Positions 33,081-43,159 of a stretch of 64,000 nucleotides of DNA are shown here, piece after piece. The DNA comes from Phytophthora colocasiae (lineage: Eukaryota > Oomycota > Peronosporomycetes > Peronosporales > Peronosporaceae): the NCBI GenBank assembly GCA_018806915.1, contig JAGKQI010000105.1, positions 1,426,001 through 1,490,000 of the forward strand, written 5' to 3'. The position numbers and the translations under genes are program-made. Numbering within the stretch: the first letter of the stretch is position 1; the number at the start of each line of letters is the position of its first letter. The notes under the pieces were generated by a model that saw nothing but the letters and a program-made list of their open reading frames with translations, made no database searches and was not told the origin of the DNA.

Positions 33081-36000
33081 CTATCCGACGGTGACCATGT
33101 TATTAGCCGCAGCCACAGATGCGATTTCAAGACAGAATGCCACAAATTCTTCCTCGCTGATGCCACGTGGATCCATAGGCTCAAACTTTGTGAACGCGGT
33201 CATAAAGAGCTCCTGATGCAGCATCGGTTGCAATGCTTTAGACCCCTCCACCAGAGTGCGAAGTTCTTTTGATGCAGAATCCAGACGAGAAGCACTTCTT
33301 CGAGTGGCAGTAGCTGTGTTGTACAGCGTCCGTTGTACTTCCGCGACATCCAGAATTCCGTTGCCGTCATTGTCGAGCAAAGCGAAGACGCGTCGAATTG
33401 TCTGTGCTTCTGTCTCTCGAGCTGAAGGACCCGAGTGGTTGTTGCTTCTGGAATTAACGTGTGGTTCTTTTGTGTTAGCACAGTTCTCAGTTGAAGTTGA
33501 TGAAGCAACAGCATTCGGCAAGATGACCCCTTCCGACATCAATTGGAGATATGCGTCCTCGCATCTCGCAAGAAATTCGTCCCAAGTCAGTTCATTACTG
33601 CTTCCACTAGCAGCATCAAGACTGGTGCTTGGTACGGGTAATTCTTCGATCTCATGGCTTGTGAAAAGTGCTTCTAACCGTGTTCGTTGCTTGAGCAGTA
33701 AGCGAAGGAGAGACGACGTCTTGGCAAGTGCATGGATTTCTGCGTCGCGTTGGAGAGCCCACCGCATCTCGTTTTGGTTCACCGTACCGCTTGCGTCCAA
33801 GTCCATGAGAGCGAAAAGCTTGGACAGAACGTCATATTCTTGCCGTTTGAATTGGGCGCGAGGACCGTCCTCAAGTTGTCCAGGGTCTTGATCAACCTCG
33901 CGTTCCCGAGCTGAGTCAGAGTGAGACTTGTTGTTGGACAATTGTTGTCCAGGAATACTCAACTTTCTCACGTGTTCTCGTGCTTTAGTTTTTGCCTTTT
34001 GCAAGCGACGGATCTTGGATATATCCACGCTGTGCTTTCCCTTCGTGAGAGATGGTAACTGATTCAACTTGCGATGATCTCCACTCAATATCTCCGGAGT
34101 TGGGCTCATCTGTAAGAAAAAATGTCAGCGAAACAATTTACCATAAGCATATCTCGGTGAAATACCATTACCTGGTTCTGCTTGTACGGAACTCCATTGA
34201 ATCTTGCAGGGATATGAGGATCAGGTGTCTGTTGTGAACTCGCATCAAGTTAGAGCCGACACAACACGCCAAGTAGTAGAATATTCTTGCCTACCCGAGA
34301 CCGTCGATAATTCACTGACGATCCTTGACTTCCATACAAACTGCGATCGTCCGAGTGCTCAACGTTGCCAAAGACGTCTTCTTCTACACTGTTTTCTGGC
34401 AGTGTTGAATCGTTTACAATTGCAGCAGCTGTAGCCTCATCGAAAGCACATTCCGGAGGAGCCTTAACGATCTCGTAGCGAGTGCCATTGGTACCTCGAG
34501 CACTCTGGTGGTGAACAGTCAAAATGGAATGAAGGCCATAGCGTAAATCTCCATGTTCAAGTCGTTCACGAACGATCAAATCGTCCAGTGGATAGGGAGT
34601 AGCCGAAGCAACAGCATTGAAATGCGACTGATGAACTTGGTGCCGTCGTTTCTTGCTTGGAGATGGGGATTCTTCCATACTCCCGTGCTGCTGCCTTACA
34701 GGCCATCGGAAGTCTAAAAGCTCGTCGACGGAAATGCATTGGTGGTAGAACCACCGTAGATACTTTGCCTGCATCCGTTGCTCTAATCCACCCCGAGTAG
34801 CTAATTCTTTCGCTGCATTCTGCTGCACTTCAGCCTCCCACGTGTCACTGAGCGCTTGTTGGAGCACGTCGAATGCAAAACGATTGCTAGCTGCCTCTTC
34901 TTGAGCCATTGCAACGTTAGCAGCACGTTGGTTAGCTTCTTCCGCTTGAATCCCCCAGAAACAGTCTCCATTGTGACATTGTTGAGCCTCTTCTGCAGAC
35001 ATTGCAAGACGAGCGTCGTGTTCTTCCTGCTGCTCCCGTAGTAAACGTTCCGTGTCCATTATCTCGTCTTCGAACTCAAGGAAATCAAGCTGAGCACTTG
35101 CAACAACTGTCAGTTGTTGGTGAGTAGAGACTCCAAATCCCTTTAACCGCTCTGTTCTCGCAATAATTTCTTCTTCCAGTCGTCTCTGGATCAGTTCCTG
35201 CTCGAAAATATCCAGACCCCAAAAGCGATCACCTCCATCCAGTTGCAACAGCTCTTCATGGTTCATTTCTCGGCGACATAAGGCTTCAAATTCAGCTTCT
35301 ACCTGTTCCAGACTATAGGAATCTTCTCTTTCTTCTCGCTGCTGCTCTGGTAATTGCACTCGTGTTTCACGTACTTGCTTTCGTGCACGTCTCCTTCGAG
35401 AAAGAGACTGAATGGAAGTTGCAGCAGCATTCTTACGCTCTTCCAAGGGAGAATTAGTAGTCTCGGGGGGAGCCCAACTCGTTTCACTCGTGCGTGGGCT
35501 GTAGTAGTACTGATGCTGCGTCGCAGGATCGTACACTTCTACCCACGGCGATTCTTCATTAACAGGGACTGAGTCTTCGGTCATTATTATAGTTGAGTTG
35601 GAGTCATCCAGCTCTGCATCTTCCTCAGTATGGTCATTGCTGCTGACCTCTGGGTATTGTTCCTTCGCTCTCTCCAGTCGAATGGCGGCAACTCTCGCTC
35701 GGGCTTGCTGAGACCTTGCTGCACTCTGCAGAGCCACCACCGTCTTCAACACCGAGTCACTATCACAATGTCGAATGACTGCTGTAGGTTCAAGAGGTGC
35801 TTCCCAGCGAACTTGACCGGATTCAGGAGAAAAGTAGTACAGTACTTGCTGTTCCTCGTCGTACAGTTCCAGCCACTGAACAACCTCTTCAGCTTCATTT
35901 ACCGCAGGATCTTCGTGATTGATGGCAGCTTCCAATAGTGATCCAACGACTTCCTCAATGGTATTGTCATCTCGAACTGCCGATGTCTCCTCGCCTTCTC

Positions 36001-36169
36001 CAGTCCAGATCCCAGGGTATTCAGGATACTCGGAATTTGAGCTTGGATTCGTCCACGATGTCTCACCAGTTATGACGTTGGAGAAATATGTCTCGCCAGT
36101 GTCAGTGGAGCACTCAACCCATTGCTCTGCTGGTTCCTGGGGAGTCCAGTCGATCTTGTCTTCCTCCAT
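33081..36169 (-). CDS. WW / IQ / EF-hand multidomain protein, 986 aa
   Basis: Three exons, 36169-34295, 34228-34172 and 34109-33081, join in frame (donors GTAGGC and GTAATG; acceptors CAACAG and TTACAG). The N-terminal part has three WW-like units: EQWVECSTDTGETYFSNV then SWTNP, WLELYDEEQQVLYYF then RWEAP, and WVEVYDPATQHQYYY then SWAPP. IQ-like helices follow (LQSAARSQQARARVAAIRL; AATSIQSLSRRRRARKQVR). A helical middle region repeats a DxFWG motif (GGDRFWGLDIF and NGDCFWGIQAEE). The C-terminal exon has EF-hands with loops DLDASGTVNQNE and DNDGNGILDVAE. WW modules bind Pro-rich ligands, IQ motifs bind calmodulin and EF-hands bind calcium, so a calcium-responsive scaffold is inferred. The start codon lies only 105 bp from the Argonaute copy 2 stop. 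Confidence 0.75.
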
Positions 36170-36273
36170 TTTGACTGTCTGTGACGCTTTAAGATCCCAA
36201 ATTTGAAGAGGAGCTTTAGGGATTTCTTGAATAAATATAACGTTGAGTTGACAGTGTGTAAGCTAAAGTTGTT

Positions 36274-39200
36274 TTAGATGAAGTACATGCAGTTCTTGAG
36301 ATTCTCGTGAAGGTTTGCGAAGTCCAAAGTAAAAGAGCTCGCGTTGGCTCTAAAGTCGTGATCCGACAGGCTCGAGTCGAATGAACCCACCGTAGAAGCA
36401 TCGTCGGATCCTTCATTCACGTAGCAACGTGCACGCTTAGCAGCTAGATTCGCATAGTACGCAGGCGTAACACAAGACACCGACCGAGTGCAACGTGCTC
36501 CAGTATACCCAAGAAAGTAGGTCAAGCGTTGAATTTCCTCTATCGACATGTTGTTCTCGTTGAGCAGCACAGTGTAGTGACCAGGGACACTGGTGCCCAG
36601 GATGGCACTGTGACCATACAGGAAGAAGTCAATACGATGCGAATTCACAATGTCACTGTCGATAATGGTACCAGGAAGAGCGTTTCCATTTTGGTCGACA
36701 TCCTGTTGATTCACTGGGAACGCCCGAGTATGGTGGCGCTTGTTGACGACTATGAAAGTAACTGGTGGTTTATACCCGGGAGAAATCATCTTGAATGCCT
36801 TGCGAAGGGCACGCATCTCCGCGTTCAAAATGTCGTAAAATTGGCCTTCGTTCACACCGTCGCGGTAATAAATGACGTGCTCTGGGATCCGTTCCGTGTT
36901 TTGGTAGAACGCCAACAAGAGATCGCGCAACATGTGTGGCAAGTGCAGGATGTCGCTGGAAGCCTTCTGCGCCGCTACACGAGCCACGTACTTCGCTCCA
37001 TAACGGTCCATTGACGCTACAACAGCAGCAATTGATGGTCGTGAGCCTATGCCTGATCGAGGGTGCTCCACATCAGCGCCGATAAGAATCGTAGGAGCAG
37101 TACTCACTAACGGCAATGGATCCTGCAGAATGGAGTTCTTCCCACCCAACTTCATGTTGATCTTCAGACACAGATTCGCACAAATATGCGCCTTTGAATA
37201 ACGAATGTTCTTGGCCACAATACACTGACTGGGAATTCCTAGCACGGTGTCGGACATGCGCTTGATGTCACAGTAGGAATCTTCACTCTTGTCCTCCTTC
37301 ACCACCACGAGGAGTTGTGGTGGGTCTTTCTTAAGCTCTTTCATCTCTTCGACACATTTCTTCATCAGGTCTTCAATCTTTACACCACGATACTGATCCA
37401 TATAAATCGTGTGCGGGTAACTGTCTTCAACTGTTAGCCCACAGTTTCCAGCCATATCCACCAACGCACGAACGAAATGGTTAACGCCAGACTCACTGAC
37501 ATTAGCATAAATCACTACCCCCCAGTTCTGTAAGGTAACACCATCGACAAAGCGTTTGTCACGTATGTTCCACTGGCCATTGGCTGGACGCTCGGACGCA
37601 TTGGCGTACTGCACAAAAGGTGGATCCAACACGCGAGCGTTTAACTTGACGAAGTGTTGATCCACCTTTATACCAAACGCAGCCTGATACGGATCATTAT
37701 CGAAACCAGCTTGGCGGACCTGCTCGACGATCGTTTGCTGACGAGAGCGAGGAGGCTTACTCGTCTTTTTCGTGATCTTTGCGAATTCCTCATCGTCAAT
37801 TCGGAGGCAGCGCTGCCCTGGCGCCACCTCGCACAACTCAACAGGCAGCCAGTTCTCCTTTCCAGATCGTTTACTCCCCACATTCACCAACGGGAGCTGC
37901 GGGTGCCTCAAAGTGACACTGTACCGCTTGATGAAGTAGTCTGATGTCCTCCCCCTTAATATTTTGGAAAGTTTGGCTGGCAGGTTGGGCACTAACCCCG
38001 TAAATGGCACGTTTGCGATCCACACGGTGCGTCGGAACAACTTCAATCTTGCGTAGTGCACTCGCTAAGTTCCTTTTATCTGCGTCCGACAAGTTCCGGA
38101 TGTCACCAACTGATCGAACGTTTAAAGCAGGTAGAACGATCGCCATCAGCTCTTTCGGAGCGTAGAACACCTTTACCGCCTGGTCTACATTCATCAGCAA
38201 CTTCTTGTCACCTAGGCGAACGGCCTGATGGTATCCCCAACATAACTCCTTGCCGCCTGTGAGATAATCCGGGTTTCTCATAGAGAAGAAGTTCTGTCCA
38301 ATGTTAGTCAGGCGCTGAGAACCGAGATGACGCGCTCCGACGTCCAGAGCTTGCAGAACAGGCATGACGATCACATCAGGGTTGCAGTAGTAGTCCGTTA
38401 ACGAACTGGTTGAAATTACGTCAACCAGCTTGATCGTCACAACGAATGTAGGGGAGCCTCGAGACAAAGGGCGAGGTGCTGTACCTGTCGATGGGGGTTC
38501 ATAAGGATTAACCTTGACGAGAGTCTTCGAGTCCCACGAAAGTCTGGTAGGAGCGTAGATTGTAGACATCCCGTCGTGAACGACACGGACTCCTTCAAAC
38601 TCAGACTCATACTGCCTCAAAGCTGCATCCAGTACAGCCCTGATCAAACCTCGAGGGATATGTAGCGTTTGTTCAGCGTCGCTTGCATCGGCGTCCGTCT
38701 CCCTCTTGACGTCCACGTGAAACTTGAAGTATTCAGGAGGGGCTGCATCCAGCAACACACTAAAGTAATTCACCAGCAACTCGATCGTCTTGCCACCACC
38801 GGCAGCACCGGAACGACGGCAAATCAAAAATCTCTGTTGGAGGTCCGGATCATCAGCGCTTACGTCGTGCGCACCAGCGCGACCAGTCCATTCATCCTGA
38901 AGGCGGGGGTCCAACACGGGATCGCCAACAGTTTCATATCCAGACCCTGTGACCGTACCAACACCCGGACCAGCTTCTCCACGACCGCCTCCACGACCAC
39001 CTCGGCCTCCACCACGGCCTCCACCACCATAGCCTCGGTCACCTCCACCACGGTCGCGGTCTCCACCGCGGTGATCATCGCGGCGTCCATAGCCTCTGTT
39101 TCCACCTCTGTCACCGCCACGATCACCCCCGCGGTCACCACCCACTCCACGGTCACCACGGTCGCCAGCTCGGCCGTAGCCGGCGTAATTGCCACCTCCA

Positions 39201-39527
39201 TATCCACGATCTTCTCGACCGCCTCCGCCGTATCCACGATCTCCACCGTATTCACGGGACTCCTCGCGACCACCATATCCTCCACGCGAGCGGTCATCAT
39301 AAGATCCACCGGAATATCCTCGCGAACGTCTATCATAACTGCCTCCACTACCGTAGCTTTGACCTCCTCGATCATCGTAGCCACTGCGTCCTTGATCATA
39401 TGCTCCAGATGACCCTCCATAGCCGCCTCGACTTTGATCATAACCTCCTGACGATCCTCCATAGCCGCTTCTGCTTTGGTCGTAGCCTCCAGACGAGCCT
39501 CCATAGCCTCCACGACTGTCGTATGAG
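36274..39527 (-). pseudogene. AGO: Argonaute copy 2, main body (disrupted)
   Basis: This is the bulk of a second Argonaute gene, homologous over its length to copy 1 at 14.1-18.0 kb. It runs from the RGG/GYGG region through L1, PAZ, MID and PIWI to a stop at 36274. It is cut off from its start by the Gypsy element at 39528. A +1 frameshift in a run of five G at about 37945-37950 separates frame 39145-37871 (ending after FQNIKGED) from frame 38061-36274 (resuming at TSDYFIKRYS). In PIWI the first and third Asp are kept (GADVEHP, codon 37072-37074; YYRDGVNEGQ). The catalytic Glu is Asp (MLRDL, codon 36922-36924) and the catalytic His is Asn (YYANLAA, codon 36448-36450). Even before disruption it was probably slicer-deficient. 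Confidence 0.9.
39524..39527. repeat. Target-site duplication, left copy
   Basis: TGAG, directly outside the LTR TG end; matches 53511-53514. The preceding base is A on both sides, so ATGAG is an alternative 5-bp reading if the last LTR base is shared. Confidence 0.9.
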
Positions 39528-39957
39528 TGTCGCGACCTGTTAAGGATCGGGTACTAGCGGGCTGTTATGTGAGTGCAGGTCCAGGCAGGGAGTTAGAAGA
39601 CTAACTTAAACAAATATAAGTCACTTGTTGTTGCTCTTCTTCTTAGCAGGTAAATTCACGACTGACTAGTTATATAGGGAGCTCATTTCACTCCAATGCA
39701 CACTTTGTAGGGACGACTCCCCGTCGATAGCGTAGGGCGAGAGCCCTCGGAGATGTCCTCCCTCCGCACGACACTCGCGGGAGGACGTTAATGGACCGTT
39801 CGGGTGTAGTAAAAGGGGACAAGCCCCAGAGAGGACCTCGGACAGTATACTACGCCAAGTAGTCACAACACGGCGAGTACGACGGATTGCAATGCCCCGA
39901 GGCATGGAGCACAGCCGAACTCGCTGGTTCGGGGGTCTCATTCCCGGGCACGGGACA
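39528..39957 (-). repeat. Gypsy 3' LTR
   Basis: 430 bp, identical to 53081-53510 except C at 39634 (T in the other) and A at 39908 (G in the other). In plus orientation it begins TGTCGCGACC and ends CACGGGACA. The membrane ORF ends inside it, at 39850. Confidence 0.95.
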
Positions 39958-41079
39958 AACTCCCCGACCATAAGCCGAGCGTCCTCGGTCGGCTCGGTCG
40001 TGCTCCATGTCGCGGAGGCATTGGACCACGCGCTGCTCTTCCACATTTAGGACAACGGCGGCTTCGCCAGACTCGACACCAGGAGGGTAAGAGGTCGAAG
40101 GCGAAGTAGTCGTAGGCGAAGTAATCATAGGCGAAGTAGTCGTAGGCGAAGTAGTCATAGGCGCATCACACGAAGGTCGTCGTGGAAGGACCGAACTTCG
40201 CTTCCTGAGGGGAGTAGCTGTAGGACGACTAGTAGCAGTAGAGTGTACCCTCGACCCATGGAGACTGGCGAGGCATGCAGCTTCGCGACGATTACATCGA
40301 TTAACTTCGCGGCGAACCGACCTGAGTGCCTTCTTCACCACTACACGAGGAGTAGCTTTCTCCAGATGCCCACTCCATTGACTCAAACGCCATATATGGG
40401 TCACAATTCCCACCACCACTACTATAACAGTCGCGGAAGTCAACCAGCTGGTCCACTCGAACATCAGGTTGAGCGAGTTCGCGAGGACCAGTAAAGCAGC
40501 CAAACCAGTAGTTCCTAAGGCTAGGAATTCCAACAAGTCGAATAATCTCATGGGGAGGTGGACGACCAGAGAGAGAACTAGCAACACGAACCAGCAGAAG
40601 CCCTTGACGATAGCCACGACACGTTGACAGACGGTGGCCCAAGCTTCCCACGACGCGCGAGAGTAAGCTAAGTAGGAATAACCCGACCGCATACTCAGGT
40701 CAGGGATGTAATCACCAAACGTGACGAGTAGAGCCGTCCACCAACTCCGTAGCATCACCCCATATTGGCCATACTCGGCTTCACCTTCCTCGAGCACTTG
40801 GACGGGAACAGCAAAGAAGGCATTCCACAGGGCGAAGGCATATGAGGGTCCAGTAAGTTGGTTGAGTTCTGGGTCACGGAGAACGTCCTGGTAGCGAGTT
40901 ACGAAGTCGACCATCATTGTCGAGTTTACAGATACTACCATCCAAGCTTGAGTCACTAACGACCAGACAACTCCGCGGACTGAAGACGTCAGCACCCAGA
41001 TTGTCACCGTCGCCAAATAGGCAGGAAGTAGTTCAAGACGAAAGTAGTGATCGTACGCCGACTGCAGTAGCTCAAACAT
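39850..41079 (-). CDS. Membrane-protein ORF in env position
   Basis: From ATG 41079 the frame gives 409 residues; it stays open upstream to 41115 (GTG). It lies downstream of the integrase, where env sits in retroviruses, and its stop is inside the 3' LTR. Hydrophobic segments occur at about residues 20-55 (LLPAYLATVTIWVLTS then GVVWSLVTQAWMVVSV) and about 155-235 (FCWFVLLVLSLVVHL, TTGLAALLVLANSLNL, ATVIVVVVGIVTHIW), so four or five membrane helices are likely. A basic region (RRPSCD, LRKRSSVLPRR) and a TSPTTTSP repeat follow, then about 36 LTR-coded residues. No signal peptide or fusion-peptide pattern is evident. The topology is unlike a classic single-pass envelope glycoprotein. Function unknown. 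Confidence 0.65.
   Translation of the reverse strand: MFELLQSAYDHYFRLELLPAYLATVTIWVLTSSVRGVVWSLVTQAWMVVSVNSTMMVDFVTRYQDVLRDPELNQLTGPSYAFALWNAFFAVPVQVLEEGEAEYGQYGVMLRSWWTALLVTFGDYIPDLSMRSGYSYLAYSRASWEAWATVCQRVVAIVKGFCWFVLLVLSLVVHLPMRLFDLLEFLALGTTGLAALLVLANSLNLMFEWTSWLTSATVIVVVVGIVTHIWRLSQWSGHLEKATPRVVVKKALRSVRREVNRCNRREAACLASLHGSRVHSTATSRPTATPLRKRSSVLPRRPSCDAPMTTSPTTTSPMITSPTTTSPSTSYPPGVESGEAAVVLNVEEQRVVQCLRDMEHDRADRGRSAYGRGVCPVPGNETPEPASSAVLHASGHCNPSYSPCCDYLA
39958..39969 (-). other. Gypsy polypurine tract candidate
   Basis: In element sense GGTCGGGGAGTT ends at the 3' LTR boundary. The purine run GGGGAG is short but in the right place. Confidence 0.5.
40095..40170 (-). repeat. Short TSPTT coding repeat
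   Basis: GTAGGCGAAGTAGTC-like 15-bp units repeat about five times, coding for TSPTT/TSPMI in the membrane ORF tail. Confidence 0.7.
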
Positions 41080-41115
41080 GTCGTAGGCAGGTGGGAGTCG
41101 AGAGTTGGAATTCAC

Positions 41116-41509
41116 ACGGGAGTCACTTGTTCAGGGCGAGTCCAAAGAGGAAGTGAGAGTGGCACAGTACAAGCTCCAGTCAAACAAAACGTTCGACTCA
41201 TTAGGAAGCTTCCTTACCCCAAAGGGAAAAGAGTGGAGAGCCGTACACTTTACTTTCGTATGGGGAAGAGTTCGAGAAATCCCACTGAGCAGTTCCCGTC
41301 AATTCCCGAGGTCTTTCACGGAGATTGTCCGGAAATACGCACGTCTCGTCCCAAGACACAATGGGGCACAGGACAAAGCCTCCTAGAGGGCAACGTAAGC
41401 ACGGAGGCTGTATAGTCACTCGCCCAGCCAACGAGTGGCTCTCATTCTCCAACTTGCCTCGTAGCCGACACAAAGACCACCAGTCCCCAGTTTCTTTCCC
41501 AGTATCACC
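41116..41509. other. Region between the two accessory ORFs
   Basis: About 390 bp separate the starts of the divergent membrane ORF (minus) and antisense ORF (plus). Since both read outward from here, an internal bidirectional promoter would have to lie in this stretch. No motif was recognised. Confidence 0.4.
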
Positions 41510-43159
41510 ATGGGCGCAACCAAGTCCGCCCCCGGCACACCCCGTCCTGCTTCGCCGTCAGCCGCCGCGTCGACCACTGGATCGTTGAATGACGAGATTG
41601 TAAAGCAGATTGCAGCCATCATCGTCCCGGGAGTGACTTCATCGGAGGAGAGAATCAAGAAGCAGGCACAGCGGGAATTCTGGTCAACCATGAGGGAGAA
41701 ATTATCCGTGAATGAAAGCTCTTCGGGTCTGTTCGTCTTAGACCAGGTAGCCCTGGCCATCCTCGACGACACGGACGACAAGGACTCGGCCTTCACTGAC
41801 CCCGTGATGCTGCTGCCAAAACCTTCGGCACAGCGAGAGGCTACAAACGCCTATGTCCACGACAGGTTTTCGAACACACACGACCTCCCGAACCCGGAAG
41901 TCAACTCGGCACCAGTAATTCACGGCAATGCGCCCCCTGTTGCGAAGATTACACCCAAGCACAAAATCACAAAGAAGAAAGGGAAGGAGACGCCGTCCGA
42001 GGCCGCCACAAGCGCAGCCCTCTTGGCTTTGGGCAAAGATAAAACCCCTTCAGCGTTGGGCAAACGGAAATCGTCTCTCAAGGCGCCCAAAGAGGCAAAG
42101 AAGGCGAAGGAGTCAGACGACTCAGCAGCAGCTCCACCCGAGACTGATTTCAGTCCCCTCGTCCTCGCTGATAACACGCCAGCCAGAATCGCCGCGGACA
42201 TTGAAACTATATACCGTCGGGCGTCTAACATGAACAAGTTCTGCTTTGAGCTCGCATACCCGTGGGAACATTCAAAAGTGTGGTACGATCCTCTCGAGAA
42301 CCAAGATCTGCACACAGCACACTGGCGTTTCTGGATGGCTAACCGCAGCCGCTTCTTCGAGTGGCAACTTCAGGCTCCACTTCGGAGTTCAACAGCCAAG
42401 GGTCAGAGGCGTCGCTGGAAGCAGTTGGCTTGCACTGAGCGACTCAAGTTTTTAAGTCACTGTATCGAGAACTGGGGCTACTATGAGTTCCTGCGACTCT
42501 TCGAGGGAGTCGAACAGGATCGCTTACTCATGTGGATGGGAGGACAGCCGGGCAAGAATGCTCCGGATGCCAACAAGTACGAAGGCCCCACTATCCAGAA
42601 TCTCACGAGTCTATACGCTCAAGACCGAGCGGCCTACCACGCTCGCGTAAAGGGGGCGTTAAAACCGTTTCAGCTGGATCAGGGAGGTTTTCGCAACATC
42701 ACCTCCTTGTTAGTGTTCACCAATGCCCTGGATCCAGACCAGAAGCCTGAGAATCGCTTGACCGACGAGGCTTTAGCCCTGGTTCGCAGAGACGTTTGCT
42801 CCAAGGAAGATCCCGACAAGGAACGATGGGTTGGCGATCGTCTTTCGGGAGTCTGGTACAAGCTGACTCACTGCAGCCGTATCGAGAAGTTGGAGAGGGA
42901 GATAAGGGAGAAGGTCAAGGCCGGCACCTACAAGCCTTCGTTCATTCCACCATTCAGCGCCAAAGAGGAGAGCGTGCCGGGGTTTACGCGCTGGATCCGT
43001 CCGGATGGCAGCCACACCGCTGAGGTAGCCACCCCGCTGGGAGGAATTCCCGGGAAGAGAGGGTCGGAAGAGAGCGAGTCTGGAGGTGAGAGTGACTTCG
43101 AGGAGGACGATCTCGACGAGGAGAAGCCGCCTGCGCCAGCTAAGTATGCGCCCGAGTGA
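41510..43159 (+). CDS. Antisense accessory ORF of the Gypsy element
   Basis: A 549-residue open frame on the strand opposite to gag-pol, starting at ATG 41510 in the context CACCATGG. It is not a shadow, since no competing frame of similar length lies opposite. The N-terminus is low complexity (Ala, Ser, Thr, Pro). Residues about 145-200 have two basic Lys-rich clusters (KHKITKKKGKE; KRKSSLKAPKEAKKAKE) that could serve as nuclear localisation signals. Residues about 230-400 are compact and Trp-rich (PWEHSKVWYDPLENQD, HWRFWMANRSRFFEWQLQ, MWMGGQPGKNAP), like a folded domain. The tail is acidic (ESDFEEDDLDEEKPP). I do not recognise the family. A nuclear, nucleic-acid-associated role is only suggested by charge pattern. 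Confidence 0.7.
   Translation: MGATKSAPGTPRPASPSAAASTTGSLNDEIVKQIAAIIVPGVTSSEERIKKQAQREFWSTMREKLSVNESSSGLFVLDQVALAILDDTDDKDSAFTDPVMLLPKPSAQREATNAYVHDRFSNTHDLPNPEVNSAPVIHGNAPPVAKITPKHKITKKKGKETPSEAATSAALLALGKDKTPSALGKRKSSLKAPKEAKKAKESDDSAAAPPETDFSPLVLADNTPARIAADIETIYRRASNMNKFCFELAYPWEHSKVWYDPLENQDLHTAHWRFWMANRSRFFEWQLQAPLRSSTAKGQRRRWKQLACTERLKFLSHCIENWGYYEFLRLFEGVEQDRLLMWMGGQPGKNAPDANKYEGPTIQNLTSLYAQDRAAYHARVKGALKPFQLDQGGFRNITSLLVFTNALDPDQKPENRLTDEALALVRRDVCSKEDPDKERWVGDRLSGVWYKLTHCSRIEKLEREIREKVKAGTYKPSFIPPFSAKEESVPGFTRWIRPDGSHTAEVATPLGGIPGKRGSEESESGGESDFEEDDLDEEKPPAPAKYAPE

Noticed and set aside
38669..39513. Long frames on both strands over the N-terminal repeats of Argonaute copy 2 (38669-39412 plus; 39513-38860 minus)
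   Set aside because: Same repeat effect as in copy 1. Only the RGG/GYGG register connects to the Argonaute domains.
39850..41079. Membrane ORF as a retroviral envelope
   Set aside because: It has several membrane helices but no signal peptide, furin-like site or fusion peptide, so an envelope function is not supported beyond its position.
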